From contig BCIA01000004.1 in NCBI GenBank assembly GCA_001599815.1, forward strand, positions 188,862 to 252,861: DNA of 64,000 nt. The letters run 5' to 3'. Below the pieces are notes generated by a model, which made no database searches, was not told where the DNA came from, and worked only from the letters and a program-made list of their open reading frames with translations. Positions within the stretch are counted from its first letter, which is position 1. Every line of letters starts with the position of its first letter. Shown piece after piece: positions 33,517-43,917 of the stretch. The position numbers and the translations under genes are program-made. This stretch comes from Furcasterigmium furcatum (lineage: Eukaryota > Ascomycota > Sordariomycetes > Glomerellales > Plectosphaerellaceae).

Positions 33517-34328
33517 TCTGTCCAGGTGCATTATCCGCTCACGAACATTGCCTATCTTCATCGCATCGGCATCATTACATCCGAGGGAATACCGCAGCTA
33601 ATCGCATACAGTCCATTTCCCCAGGTGCGACCGCCCGGGCACCGTCCACGCCAAGCCAGATACAGCAACTTCCCCCGGCCTTATCAGTGGTGGCGCTACC
33701 TGGCCAGTGCCTTCCCACGAATCGCGACATTGAAAGGGTGAAGCTTATCATATATGGGTTCTAAGCCGATGGCTTGGACAGTGCCCGTCGCATCCCAGCT
33801 CTGGAGGATGCGCGGGCTCTTATTAGATGCCGTCTCCTTGGATCCTGGAAGAGATGGTTCTTGGTTGGCACGAGCTAGTAGTCATACCAGCATCAATTTG
33901 ACCGCACACGGGGCCTTGGACTCCTGCTGGGCGACTTCGAGTACTGTATTCACTCATTGAGTACTACGTAGATGGCCTGGTATGACTCGGACTATCTGCT
34001 CACCTCCTTATCGGCCACTCAACCTCGGCCTGACCACCCACCCGCAAAGTGTAAACGTACACCCTTCTTTGCAAGCAATCAATCGGTCAGGAATGTGATC
34101 TTATGCCCTGAGCTCTGGACAAATATGACATCGATGATCACGCACCTCACTGGACTGTGAGTAGACTAGTAAGTGCCTGCTGAGATGAACGCGGTTGGCC
34201 AGATTGATCCAATACGAGTGCGTCGGTCAGTCAATGAAGATCAGGTACCCGTGAACCTAGTGTGCCCGGTGGTCCCGGCACTGGATAAAGCAGAAGTCGT
34301 TGATGGCGAAGCCAGCCCAATATAGTTA

Positions 34329-34398
34329 GTAATTAGCACGCCTTAGCCGCTGCGGCCCTTTGTTGAAGACGATGACCAGGAGATCGATGCTCGATGGC
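34329..34398 (+). repeat. dispersed repeat, copy 1
   Basis: 70 bases matching 38650-38719 with about nine differences, including GTAATTAGCAYGCCTTAGCC and ATCGATGCTCGATGGC. Weaker similarity continues on both sides (for example TTTTACT...GTCCACA near 34422). Confidence 0.7.
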
Positions 34399-35003
34399 CT
34401 AGCATCACCGCAAAGTTACGTATTTTACTCTCCCGTCGGTCCACATGCCCCGCTGATTTGCACCCACCTACAGAGTAATAGACAGGTGATCGGGTTGATA
34501 GGCCAAGTGAGCAGAGCGACCTCTGTGTGATTATCGAAATCCTCCTCCCCTAGGATGTAAAGAAATGGCCCGGGTCATCTTGGAAACTCCAATCTCCAAC
34601 GCCTAGAAATGGCGTGCGGTCAGATTTCGGCCGGGAACCAACTGCGGCACGTCATCATTTAGGAGGCGTGCCAAATCATGCAAAGGACAGCTGCCGTCGA
34701 ACCAACGTTGGATGTCCATGTGCCACGAATCAAGATTGATGCAAGCCAGCGTGGGGGAATCTTGGCGTTCAGCACTTCGCCACCGGGGATATGTGGTAGC
34801 CTCACCCGTGACCCCGTCGAGCCAACCGCGGAACGAGATGCATGCATGCATACATGCATTGCCAGCCGGTTGCGAAGTATGTTCTGAATCGACGAACATG
34901 GAAACGGGACGAGGCTCCCTCCCCTTCTTATGCTACATGGACGGACTAGAGCTGACAGGAAAACAGAAGATACAGGTGCGAAGACATGTAAGCCATGCCG
35001 GTG

Positions 35004-35774
35004 TCATGCTGGAGAGGTGTGGCAGTCCCGGCAGCGGCCAGCAGCAGGACATCGACCACAAGTGCCCACATGGACATGGACAGAACAATGCTCACACGCG
35101 CCACCACACCCTCTCCGCTGGTCGGGAATCGGCCGGCATGGAGGGGATGCAGGTCGACATCGCCGCTCAGGGCCACAAGGCTGTTGCGGTTCGCAATCTC
35201 TGCCGTCCCTCCCATCCCTCCCGTCCCTCCCGGGAAGTCCTTGAGCCCCTCGCGGCCCAGGTTGCCCTTCCGCCCCTTGAGATCCTGGTGCTCCCGCCGG
35301 CCCTTGGGCTCCTGGCTGCCCAGCTGTTCCAGGCAGCCCCGGCTGCCCCCGAGGTCCTGCCGGCCCCGGCACTCCTGGTGGCCCTGCTGGTCCCTGAGCC
35401 CCTGGCAGCCCTGGCACGCCCGGCAGTCCAGGAAGTCCGGGCTGTCCTGGGAGTCCTGCCTGCCCCGGAAGTCCTGCCTGCCCTGGGAGTCCTGCTTCTC
35501 CTGGGGCTCCCTGTAGTCCTTGCTCTCCCTGTAGTCCTCGCTCTCCCTGTGGCCCCTGGGGCCCCGGTTCTCCTGGTCGTCCTTGGGGGCCACGGGCACC
35601 GCGACACCTTCGGCATTTGCGATTCAAGCACGAGGAATCGCGTGGTGAGGAAAGTTTCGGTTGGTGGGGAGTTCTCTTGCCGTAGCACAGGCACGCAAAG
35701 ACAAGAGTGACCACTGCAAGGCCAACAAAAAGACCCAGCAGGATGTATCCTGTTGTGTTCGAGTCTCGCGACAT
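35004..35774 (-). CDS. collagen-like type II membrane protein with Cys-rich tail
   Basis: 256 residues, no intron needed. After nine polar residues comes one membrane helix, GYILLGLFVGLAVVTLVFAC, then a basic stretch with a CLNRKCRRC cluster. From about residue 59 there are 45 consecutive Gly-X-Y triplets (135 residues) without a break, rich in GLP, GQP, GPQ and GPA, ending in four GRD triplets. The final 63 residues hold 11 Cys. Such repeats form a collagen triple helix; with an N-terminal anchor the rod and tail should face outward as a trimer. Collagen-like proteins are rare in fungi; known examples include the Metarhizium immune-evasion protein MCL1, but its architecture differs. The real start is the ATG at 35774 (the codon at 35780 is GTG). 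The plus strand is also open here, but only this strand gives the periodic pattern. Confidence 0.75.
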   Translation of the reverse strand: MSRDSNTTGYILLGLFVGLAVVTLVFACLCYGKRTPHQPKLSSPRDSSCLNRKCRRCRGARGPQGRPGEPGPQGPQGERGLQGEQGLQGAPGEAGLPGQAGLPGQAGLPGQPGLPGLPGVPGLPGAQGPAGPPGVPGPAGPRGQPGLPGTAGQPGAQGPAGAPGSQGAEGQPGPRGAQGLPGRDGRDGRDGRDCEPQQPCGPERRCRPASPPCRPIPDQRRGCGGACEHCSVHVHVGTCGRCPAAGRCRDCHTSPA

Positions 35775-36863
35775 GAGCACGGGTGATCTTACAAGACCTA
35801 ACGCGCTTGTTGAATGTCAAGGGAGTCAGTTGTTGAACTTGTGATCGTAGAAGGTGCTGGTGTGCTGTTGGGATGGTATTGGTTTGTTAGGCCTGGGCCC
35901 CGTGGCATTGGCTTGAGGAGGTGCTCTCTTATGCACCCGGGAGACCCAAACCTGGACCATGGGAGTGTCAACTTGAGGCTTGTCTCGAGCGTCGAACTGT
36001 TGCCGCTATACTATCGAGCTCGACACCGTTAGCTGCAGCACCTGCCACGCTCGTCAGCCTGCGTGCAGGTTTATTGCATAGTATGCATGCGGTCTTAAGC
36101 ACGATGACCAGGACTCCGCATTGCCACGTCGTCAAGTTCCTGCGAGATGGTCGCAGAAGGCTGCACTTGATCGCGGGCAATCTACTCGGCGCACGGTTGG
36201 CGATTACACCCATCCGGGGACGTACAAGTACCTTTGTACGCTGTGGAAGTTCCAACGCCAGTCATTTTCCGCTTTGCATTGAGCTACCAGCCGAGGCGAG
36301 GTCGGAGCCGGCCAGCTGGTGGAGTCGGAGGCCATTCAAGCCTGGCTTCCTACCGTTTGAGACTTGCGCCAACGCGGAACAGCGACGCAGCTCGTGGGGT
36401 CGATTTGAGGAAGCTCGCGGGCAGGCGCCGCTTGAGTTGATATGATATCTGCCGAAACTGCAGCGCCGTTGGCGGTCCAGTGTTGCTCGCTGGCGAACCG
36501 GCCGGTTGAGGGATAGTTGGTGGGCGCATGGGCGCTAATCCCTCCTCATCAATGGTGAGGCTGCCCATCAACCAAGAAGCCCCGTGAGCCCGAGTAAAGC
36601 GGCGGGCTTCTGCCAGGCATGGAGGTGGTGATTGCAGTCAGCATTCGACCCCGATTCGATGAGATGGCGTCAGGCTGGCTGCCCGTATCTTGATTTTACC
36701 CCTCACGGTGTCCCGACAGCTCGGAACTCGAGGCGAGCGACATGGTTCCACCCTGGTCGTCTCCGCCGCTATGCGCGGGTAAGGCAAGGTTCAACATGAC
36801 TGCTGTCTGGTGCACATTCTATCTATCAAGGCAGAATTGGCTAAATCTCCGAGTGGTACGCAT
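35775..36863. other. intergenic with repeat relic
   Basis: About 1.1 kb with no supported gene. Contains repeat copy 2 at 36663-36746. Short plus-strand frames here have no family features. Confidence 0.55.
36663..36746 (+). repeat. dispersed repeat, copy 2 (right half)
   Basis: Matches 38714-38804, sharing GGCTGGCTGCCCGTATCTTG and GGAACTCGAGGC, with small indels. It corresponds to the right half of the longest copy. Confidence 0.7.
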
Positions 36864-37862
36864 TTACACAAGTGCGGCCAGAGCTGAAGATGTCCCTAAT
36901 ATGGCCTCTCTCTGCTCCACTGACAAGTCGATACCGAAGTATTCCCGCAATGCTCTTGTCCGGTCCTCCTCGCTTTCCAGGATTACCTCCCACTGCTTGA
37001 TCCCTCCCTTCCGCCACTTGAGGACTGGTCCATCAAGGATCAGCACGCCGTCGATGACGTCTGTTTTCACGCCCCCGAGACCGTTAACCCCATTCTGATG
37101 GGCGACCCCGTCCTGGACTGCGAACTTGTGATGAAAATCCCTCTCTCCGGTGAACTTCAGGCAGACCACCTTTTGCGTGAAGAAGCTGGTCCGACTGGTC
37201 GAGGGCCCTAGGTTCAGCACCGCCAGATCCTCCGGCAGCAGCTCGATATCGAGGAAACAATATTGCGCAGCCCAGTTGGCGTCATCTCCTTGCCGAAACT
37301 CGTAGATCCAGTATTTTGTGCGCGAAGGCAGAATTCTGTCGTGACGGAGCCTAGCCTGCATCGTGCCGGCCAGCTGCTGCGCCTCGGTCGTCACCAACCG
37401 CAGCGGGACGGTCGCGACGTTACCCCCGAAACCGACGTCGACGGCATACTGCTCGTCTCCGATGCTTACAATGTTTAAGCAGTGGGTGAGGGCGAGATAG
37501 CGGCCCTTGGTCTGATCAAACACTCGTGATGGAACCAGACATGTGTCGAAGCCAAGGGACCGAAGAAGGGCGTTGAAGAGATAGTTGGTCTCCATACAAT
37601 AGCCCCCGCGCCCTGAGGATTGAATGATTTTCTCGAATACTCTGGGCAAGTGAATATCGATGATGCGGTTACGGGAGTAATGCAGGGCCAAGTTTTCAAA
37701 CGGGATCTTGCGGAGGTGCTGAGCGTGTAGATGGGTGAGGACATCCCGCTGCTGGGCGGCTGACAGGCCGGTGATATCGTAGTGGCGCAAATGAGCTGGT
37801 AGGCTAAGTCGATCAAAGTAATGAGTGACCTGCCCGTGGTCGAATATCCTGCTCGAGGTCAT
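36864..37862 (-). CDS. arylamine N-acetyltransferase
   Basis: Acetyl-CoA (or malonyl/propionyl-CoA) transfer to arylamines; cytosolic xenobiotic detoxification. Intronless, 332 residues, usual length for fungal NATs. The catalytic triad is visible: Cys89 in GRGGYCMETN, His127 in LALTHCLNI and Asp142 in YAVDVGFGG. The N-terminal IPFENLALHY and the substrate-loop Arg of RGGYC are conserved. The C-terminal part (about 240-332) has FTGERDFHHKFAVQDG and KWRKGGIKQWEVIL, as in Fusarium and Aspergillus NATs. In Fusarium one NAT acetylates or malonylates a benzoxazolinone breakdown product from maize and sits in a detox cluster; whether this one does is unknown. It lies amid dispersed repeats. Confidence 0.92.
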   Translation of the reverse strand: MTSSRIFDHGQVTHYFDRLSLPAHLRHYDITGLSAAQQRDVLTHLHAQHLRKIPFENLALHYSRNRIIDIHLPRVFEKIIQSSGRGGYCMETNYLFNALLRSLGFDTCLVPSRVFDQTKGRYLALTHCLNIVSIGDEQYAVDVGFGGNVATVPLRLVTTEAQQLAGTMQARLRHDRILPSRTKYWIYEFRQGDDANWAAQYCFLDIELLPEDLAVLNLGPSTSRTSFFTQKVVCLKFTGERDFHHKFAVQDGVAHQNGVNGLGGVKTDVIDGVLILDGPVLKWRKGGIKQWEVILESEEDRTRALREYFGIDLSVEQREAILGTSSALAALV

Positions 37863-38920
37863 TGTGGTGGTTGATCGTGTCGTCTCGTATTAGATGGCCG
37901 CAGAGTTTCGATGTGGAGGTACTTGCAACAAATACCTAGCAGCTGATTTGGAATGTGGATCTACCATCGCATCAAGAGAGGGCGTCGTCTTAATTAAAGG
38001 ACGTGATACCGTCGGCGCCAGGTGCCGATCCGCAGCGGGTACAGTCCGGGCTGCGGACCGGGCACGGGTGGATGACGACCTGGGGCATCCATCACCAGAA
38101 AAAGATACGACTGTAACAGCGTTTGACGATGTAGGTCAAGAATCCAGAGATGCGCCAGTGACTTGCGTACCCTGCGGTCCTTCTCACTACGGCCGGCCTG
38201 GTCATCTAGGATACCAGTATTGCCGTAATAACTAATAATCACTGGAGTATTAGCTAAGTCGCCTTCGTGCTTTGTGAGTGTGGACCAGTCTTGATATTTC
38301 TGCGAGCAAAGCTCTTGTAGGTGAATCCCGAGTTCAACACGATATCGTGGCATCATGAGTGAGGGCGATACGGCACATTGGATCTAGATATACATTTTGA
38401 CAAGAAATGTAGCCTGTCTTTGGAATTGACTACCCCTTGGCCCGACGCTTCCCGTGGAACGCTTCTCGTGGAAGTGCCTGGCTGTGGTAGTATTATCCAC
38501 ATAACGAGAAGCTACCCGATGGAGTCGGCAAATCGGGTATGGCCACTCTCTGATTGGCTGGTCGAGATCGAGCGGCTATGGCACCGTGAACCCTGTTTGG
38601 CTGATCGTTCCGGCGCTGGCCATAAGGAACCACAAACCTACCTAGTATAGTAATTAGCATGCCTTAGCCGCTGCGGCCCCTTAATGAAGTTGGTGACCAG
38701 GACATCGATGCTCGATGGCGTCGGGCTGGCTGCCCGTATCTTGATTTTACTCCCCCTCACGTCGTCCACAGCTGGGAACTCGAGGCAGGCGACATCCATG
38801 GTTTCTACCCGATCGTCTCACTGAGGGACCTGCAGCGAATACACAGCTCAGCCGTGCCTTCAAGTTGTGTCATCGCTCATCAGTATTAGAAGGTGATAGT
38901 GCATCTGCCCGAGAATGAAT
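37863..38920. other. intergenic with repeat
   Basis: About 1.06 kb between the NAT promoter and the 3' end of the CFEM receptor gene. Holds the longest copy of the dispersed repeat at 38650-38804. No gene supported. Confidence 0.55.
38650..38804 (+). repeat. dispersed repeat, copy 3 (longest)
   Basis: Composite copy: its left half matches 34329-34398 and its right half matches 36663-36746. Similarity to the first copy seems to extend left to about 38585. No terminal repeats or coding sequence seen, so the element type is unknown. Confidence 0.65.
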
Positions 38921-40475
38921 CTACTTGGGCACTCCCTTCCCCGCGTGATCCAGATCCCTCATGTGTACAAGTCGTGTCTCGTCTTCGTCGCTGAACTGGA
39001 CCTCGTACGTCTTGTGGAAGATGATCCCCGTGACATCAGCCTCCGGATCCGAATTGATCGACCGTGCCGTCACCACGCCGATAGTCCCATGGTGGCTGTC
39101 CGGCTTTGCGGTCCCCGCGACGACGGCTGTCCCCCTCGAGAGCCCGTCCGCGTCGTGCTGGTAGTACTTATTTCCCCTGCTGCGCATCGACGAGCCTCTG
39201 CCGAGAGCGGGAAACGCCGCGATAAGCACCATACGGATGGCCGGGAGGCATGCACACACGACGCCGGTCAGCACCTCGATGGTGGACCACATCGAGACGT
39301 CGAAGAACTCCCAGCTCGTATTGTTCGTCTTGGCAAAGTGGACGAGGGACTGCAGGCGGAGAATGCTAACAACCGTAACACTACACGGGGTGTCAGTCAG
39401 CCCAGGGCAATGCGAGGCGCTTTGCGGATATGGGAGGCACTTACAACATGCCAACACAGAACATAATGGCCACGCCGACCTTCTTCTTCCAGTGCAGCTG
39501 CAAACCCTTCAGCTGCCACAGGGGGATAGCGAGGATCCAAAGGTCGAGCGCGATGTTAATCGAGGCGTGCGACCAGCTGATCAAGCTGGCGCTAGCACAG
39601 CGACCCTGGTGCAACCCGTCCCACCGCGTCCAGAAGTGCGGGATCGGCCAGCACTGGAAGATAACTGCGACGATAAAGGCGAAAGCCCAGACGATAGTAA
39701 AGATAAAAGACCCCCAGAGTAGCCGTTTTACTCCGGTCGCGGGGAAGATACGTATATAGAAGCCGATGATAGATAGCTTCACCAGGGCGACGAGCAGGAA
39801 ATAGAGGTAGGCCATATGGTAGAAGTAGAAGAGGACGTTAGTAATCTCTGTGGGGGTCAGCGTCCATATGTCCCTACCGAGTCCATTCTTTGCCGCCCCG
39901 TGGACGGTGAGAACTGCGCTGGGTATCGCGGAGATGATAGTCGCGAGGATCAGCCAGTCGTCCATGCCGATCTCCAGCTTAGACCAGAGCTTATAGGCAA
40001 AGCGTATCAGGATGCTCACGGCGGCAGTGGCAACCATGACATTAGAGATGAGAACATACTCGCCAGAACGGTCGCGGACGGCGGCGCCGCAGTCGGTTAA
40101 ACTGGCATTACGCGTGACTGGGATGGCACGTTAGCCGCGGTGAGATCGAACGACGGTCGGTCACACCGCATACCCAGGCTCTCTGGGATCGAGCAGCTGG
40201 CTGTCACGCAGAGGGTAACGTTTTGCTGGAATCGCTCATCCGAGCAGATGCATGTCTGATTCGTAGGTGCGCAGAGGCCGCCGCTGAAAGCACCCGTGAT
40301 GCATTGTTTCTGGCGCAGGCTGGTCAGCGAGATCAACAGCAGAGGGACAAGTTCGGCATGTCAAATTTACAGCGCAGTCGGGAAAGGCCGCCAGAGCGTC
40401 CCCTGCTGAAGGGGTTGGAGCCTGGGCCGCCACCAGTGCCCAGAGGGGCGGCAGCACAAACAGAGACACGAGCAT
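38921..40475 (-). CDS. CFEM-domain PTH11/SAT4-like seven-helix receptor
   Basis: 457 residues in four minus-strand exons: 40475-40371, 40309-40174, 40117-39445 and 39380-38921. A signal peptide (LVSLFVLPPLWALVAAQA) precedes a CFEM domain with all eight Cys: FPDCAKQC, GLCAPTNQTCICSDERF, TLCVTASC and TDC. Only the intron choices given here align the Cys pattern. Seven membrane helices follow, from about residue 95 (YVLISNVMVATAAVSILIRF) to about 370, with GRDIWTLTPTEITNVLF and FQCWPIPHFWTRWDG, the conserved loops of the PTH11/Rhodopsin-like fungal group. The tail of about 90 residues is polar. PTH11 in Magnaporthe is needed for host-surface sensing. Ligand unknown. Start fixed by the signal peptide. 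Confidence 0.88.
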
Positions 40476-41810
40476 GGTGGAGCTGGTGAAATCTGATCTG
40501 ACGAGGAGACTCCAATGCAATCGGAGCGCTTGCTGGGTGGCCTGGTCTCGAGAGAGAACGGAAGCTATGAGGGGGAAGGATGCCAGGCAGATTCCAATTC
40601 CGGCAGATTGGGAGGTATGTCGGGTGCAGTCCTGGCCTCGAACCCAGTTGTGCCGTCAAAGCGGGATGAGAGGCAGAGGTCTCATATATCTGGCTATCTC
40701 CGCACACCATCGTCCCAACTCGCCCAGGTTCGGATGGCGTTGATGCTTCAGCTCGCCAAGCGTAGAATCGCTCTTTCGTGGCTTAGTATTCCTCGGAGCA
40801 ATCACTGGGAACTGAATAGTCTCGGCGGTGCCAGGAGCCTAGGCGCGCCGGTCAGCAGATTTCTCCGCTCATGAGACAACGTCACCTTTCTCTTCGTACC
40901 ATGGAGAAATTGCCCCCCTTTCGGAGAAATAGCCCGCCCAGCAAGCCTAGACTCTGCAATCACGATGGGACGGCGATGGCGTTTACTAGTCACGATCTCA
41001 GCTCCCGGTTAGGGAACCATCCCCGAACGGTGGAGATTCTCATCTCCGTGGCGTTCCAGCTTTGCGACTTGAAACCCACGAGCAATAATGCAATAGTCCC
41101 GTACTGAAGCGCACGTGGCCAGGAGCTGTGGCTTGGTAGTCCGGTCGAGATGCTAGTTTCGGAGTATTTAAATAATAACTCCTCCACTACTACTCTCATT
41201 TCCTGGCAGCATGAACCGGTAAGCATTTCCATGGCTTGTCACGATGTGCAATGTGAGGCGCCAGCAGGGAGAAACACGGAACTGGCTCGGCCGAGACATG
41301 GACCATTGGCGCATGTAACATCAACGTCGGTCCAGCCAGGTCTACTCCGGACATTAGCCATCAATAAACCTAGACAGTGAGTAGCTATAACAAAGGTACA
41401 AAGTGGATAGATTCTTGATAAGCTGCCACACATGGCCCTCGGCTCGCTCGCCGGAAATGCACCAGAAACGGGATTTGACAGTGCAACGGCGGTAGTGCAT
41501 GAAATGGGGGCCTGCCAGCGCGAGTCAGTCCCGGCCAAGGGTGACCTGGATGACTTTCGTCCTCGTCTGACTGGCTGTCAGAACCCTGTAAACCCACTGC
41601 CATCTGCCCTGATTAAGGGACTGTCAACAATTTGGTGGAGCCAAATCTCTGATATTTCGGTGATGGGCCAACTCCAAGGGCAACATTCCGAGGACTTTCA
41701 CATGCTGATACGAGCAGTTCTCGAGGGATAAAATGAACGCACTCGTCCCTTGGTTTCCTAAGGATACCGTCGTCTAACCGTCCTCGCCTCGTGCTGTCTT
41801 GGTCGTCAAC
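40476..41810. other. divergent intergenic region
   Basis: About 1.3 kb between the CFEM receptor (minus) and the peroxygenase (plus). No supported gene; presumed two promoters. Confidence 0.55.
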
Positions 41811-42731
41811 ATGCATTTCGCCATTCTTCTAGCCACTGCCCTGCTGGCTAGCACAGAAGTGCTATGTATGCCCGGGTATGCCAACTTGTGGAGGCGTCCC
41901 AGCTCAACAGACCGTGAGATACAACCTAGACAGAGACCCCAATCCCTTCATCTGACGACTAACGGTAGAGCAGGTCGCAGCCCTTGCCCGATGTTGAACT
42001 CCCTTGCAAACCACGGATACCTTCCCCGCAACGGCCAGAACATCTCTCTCGCGGAGTTGGTTCAGACACTTAGCGATGTCATCAACATGGATCCGGAGGC
42101 CACGAGGCTGGTGGGAGTCAGGGCCTTGTCAACCTCGACCACGGGCAACCCCGACACATTCAACCTCGATGATTTAAATACCCACGGAGGTGAGTCAGGA
42201 ACGCTCGCTCTAGCCAAGCGCTCTTTTCTCTCTGTTGGTGGTGACACGGTGCTGACCTCCCAAGTCATCGAGCACGATGGAAGTCTGAGCCGCAACGATA
42301 TCTACTTCGGGGACAATCACAGTTTCAACAGGTCGATCTGGTCCTCTGTCGCGCGTTTCTTCACCGGACGCACCATCTCCATACAGACTGCGGCAAACGC
42401 AAGAAAGGCTCGCCTGCAGGCGGCCGCGGCGAAGAACCCCGACTTTAACCTCGACGCTGGTGGCACGCAGATCAGCCTGATCGAGACTGCCCTCTACCTG
42501 TCTGTCTTCGGAGACCCCAATGAGGGGAATGCGGTGACTCGGTGGGTCAGGGTGCTGTTTGGTAAGTCCTCGCCCGTTTGGAGGTCTTGATCGAGACAAC
42601 GGTCTTAACATCACCGCCCACTAGAGCAAGAACGGCTGCCTTTCCTTGAAGGCTTCAGGAGGTCGGCTACGCCCATCACCTCGGCTCACATCTTCGGCCT
42701 TGTTGGGAAGGTGGCGGCTGCCAGCGCGTAA
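41811..42731 (+). CDS. heme-thiolate peroxidase (chloroperoxidase/unspecific peroxygenase family)
   Basis: Secreted heme enzyme using H2O2 to oxygenate or halogenate substrates. 265 residues in three exons: 41811-41913, 41974-42561 and 42625-42731. Signal peptide MHFAILLATALLASTEVLC. Removing the 60-base first intron joins STD to RRSPCPMLNSLANHGYLPR, the family signature in which Cys39 of PCP is the heme ligand; keeping it would insert 20 foreign residues. EHDGSLSRNDIYFGD contains the acid-base/metal-site EHD. Size matches the short peroxygenase group. The AT-rich repeat island begins right after the stop codon. It may act with the P450 and the acetyltransferase downstream (inference). Confidence 0.9.
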
Positions 42732-43116
42732 TAAAGAACTCGGCAGCTATCTTGCGGGTGACGGGGAGGGAGGGGATTATTCAACCCGACGGCCACGCGG
42801 GGATTAGTTATATTTAACTCACAATCAGTCCCTCGACTTGAAAACGTAAATTCTAGGTCGAGTTTTCCATTTTTGCCAACGCGCCAAAGAGCTTAGTTCC
42901 CTCTGCCTTGCACTGCATCTTATGCTTCCCCTACATCTCATTATACCTAGGTCTAGCAGAGTATATCCACCACAAACGGTTTCAGCGGCATACCCTTAAT
43001 CCTTAATCCGCCCAGACCTAAACACCAAATGAAAAGCGATTCTGATAACATACGTCACCAGTCATATTCTCGATAGAAGAAAGCTTAGAAGAGCTGCTTA
43101 TATTTACTTTCGAAGG

Positions 43117-43263
43117 TCTAACTAGTTCGATCATATAGTCTTACGGCTAGTTTAGGAATAACCCATATATCTATATAAGAAATCCCGCCTTTAGATATAA
43201 AGTTAAATCTCTAGCTAAGTAGCAGTATTTTATTTCTTACCTTGTATTATTATAATTTTCATA
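43117..43263 (+). repeat. RIP-mutated repeat copy (partner at 47180-47328)
   Basis: Aligns over about 147 bases with 47180-47328. Shared anchors include TCTTACGGC, GAAAT/GAAATTCC and GAATCTCTAGC-type words. Most differences read C in the partner and T here, or G in the partner and A here, for example CCGACTGGT against CTAACTAGT. Confidence 0.75.
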
Positions 43264-43539
43264 TTCCTTCAATTAAGATTTCCTATCATAGTTAACCCCG
43301 ATTCTTAGCTTATATTAAACGCTGCCTCCTCACAGCCTAATCAGACTTCACAAATCATATCGTTGCCCGCATGCTTTTATATCTAGTCTCTAGTTTGGCC
43401 TATCTAATAGTGATTTCTCTCTGAGGTAGAAAGAAACATTACTGCTTTTGCGTGTCGGTGCATTGAAGGATATCGGCGCGTTGTGTTGTCTATTGACTTG
43501 TCTTGTTATAGGCTGACTTACGCACGTCAGGTAAGCATC

Positions 43540-43650
43540 CTATCAGGACAATCCATCTATCCGGACTGGATCCACGAAAAATGGGGTGCGGCTAAGGTCA
43601 TATCCATGGACCACCACCGCCCACTCATGTCTTCCGCCTGCCACATACTT
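43540..43650 (+). repeat. degenerate repeat copy (partner at 45095-45190)
   Basis: Shares ATCTATCCGGACT, TTCCACGAAAA/ATCCACGAAAA, TGGGG..CGGCTAA, ATATCCAT and CTTCC.CCTGC with 45095-45190, in the same order and orientation. Confidence 0.65.
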
Positions 43651-43917
43651 CTACATCCGGACAGCTGCAACTTGTTCCGCATATACCTGCCATGAGCGAA
43701 ATCGGTCGGTGAAATGGCGTAACCTGCGGTCCCGTCCGAGCCGATGGGCGGACGGCGGAGAACCCCGGATGGCCTTGGGCCATTTCTCCATGCCTTGAAT
43801 TAGTTTCCAACCCTGGTGACGTGAAATCCCATCATTTTTCACCTCTTCTCATATCCAAACCCTCGAGTCCCCATCATCCTCAGGATACCCTCACTGCGTT
43901 TCATCAGCACCATCGCC

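Larger units (their letters stand above)
33405..35003. other. intergenic with repeat relic
   Basis: About 1.6 kb without a gene. It includes the promoter of the AAAP transporter and one copy of a dispersed repeat (34329-34398 and weaker similarity on both sides). Confidence 0.55.
42732..43917. other. AT-rich, repeat-bearing region
   Basis: About 1.2 kb, strongly AT-rich between about 42780 and 43480, with many TA-rich words, unlike the GC-rich genes on both sides. Contains repeat copies at 43117-43263 and 43540-43650. No open frame of note. Base composition and repeat divergence fit RIP-mutated sequence. Confidence 0.7.

Noticed and set aside
34712..35710. Plus-strand frame opposite the collagen-like gene
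   Set aside because: Pro/Leu/Ala repeats are the complement of Gly-X-Y coding; only the minus strand gives a membrane helix and strict periodicity.
35814..36445. Plus-strand frames between the collagen-like and NAT genes
   Set aside because: No family features; region contains repeat debris.
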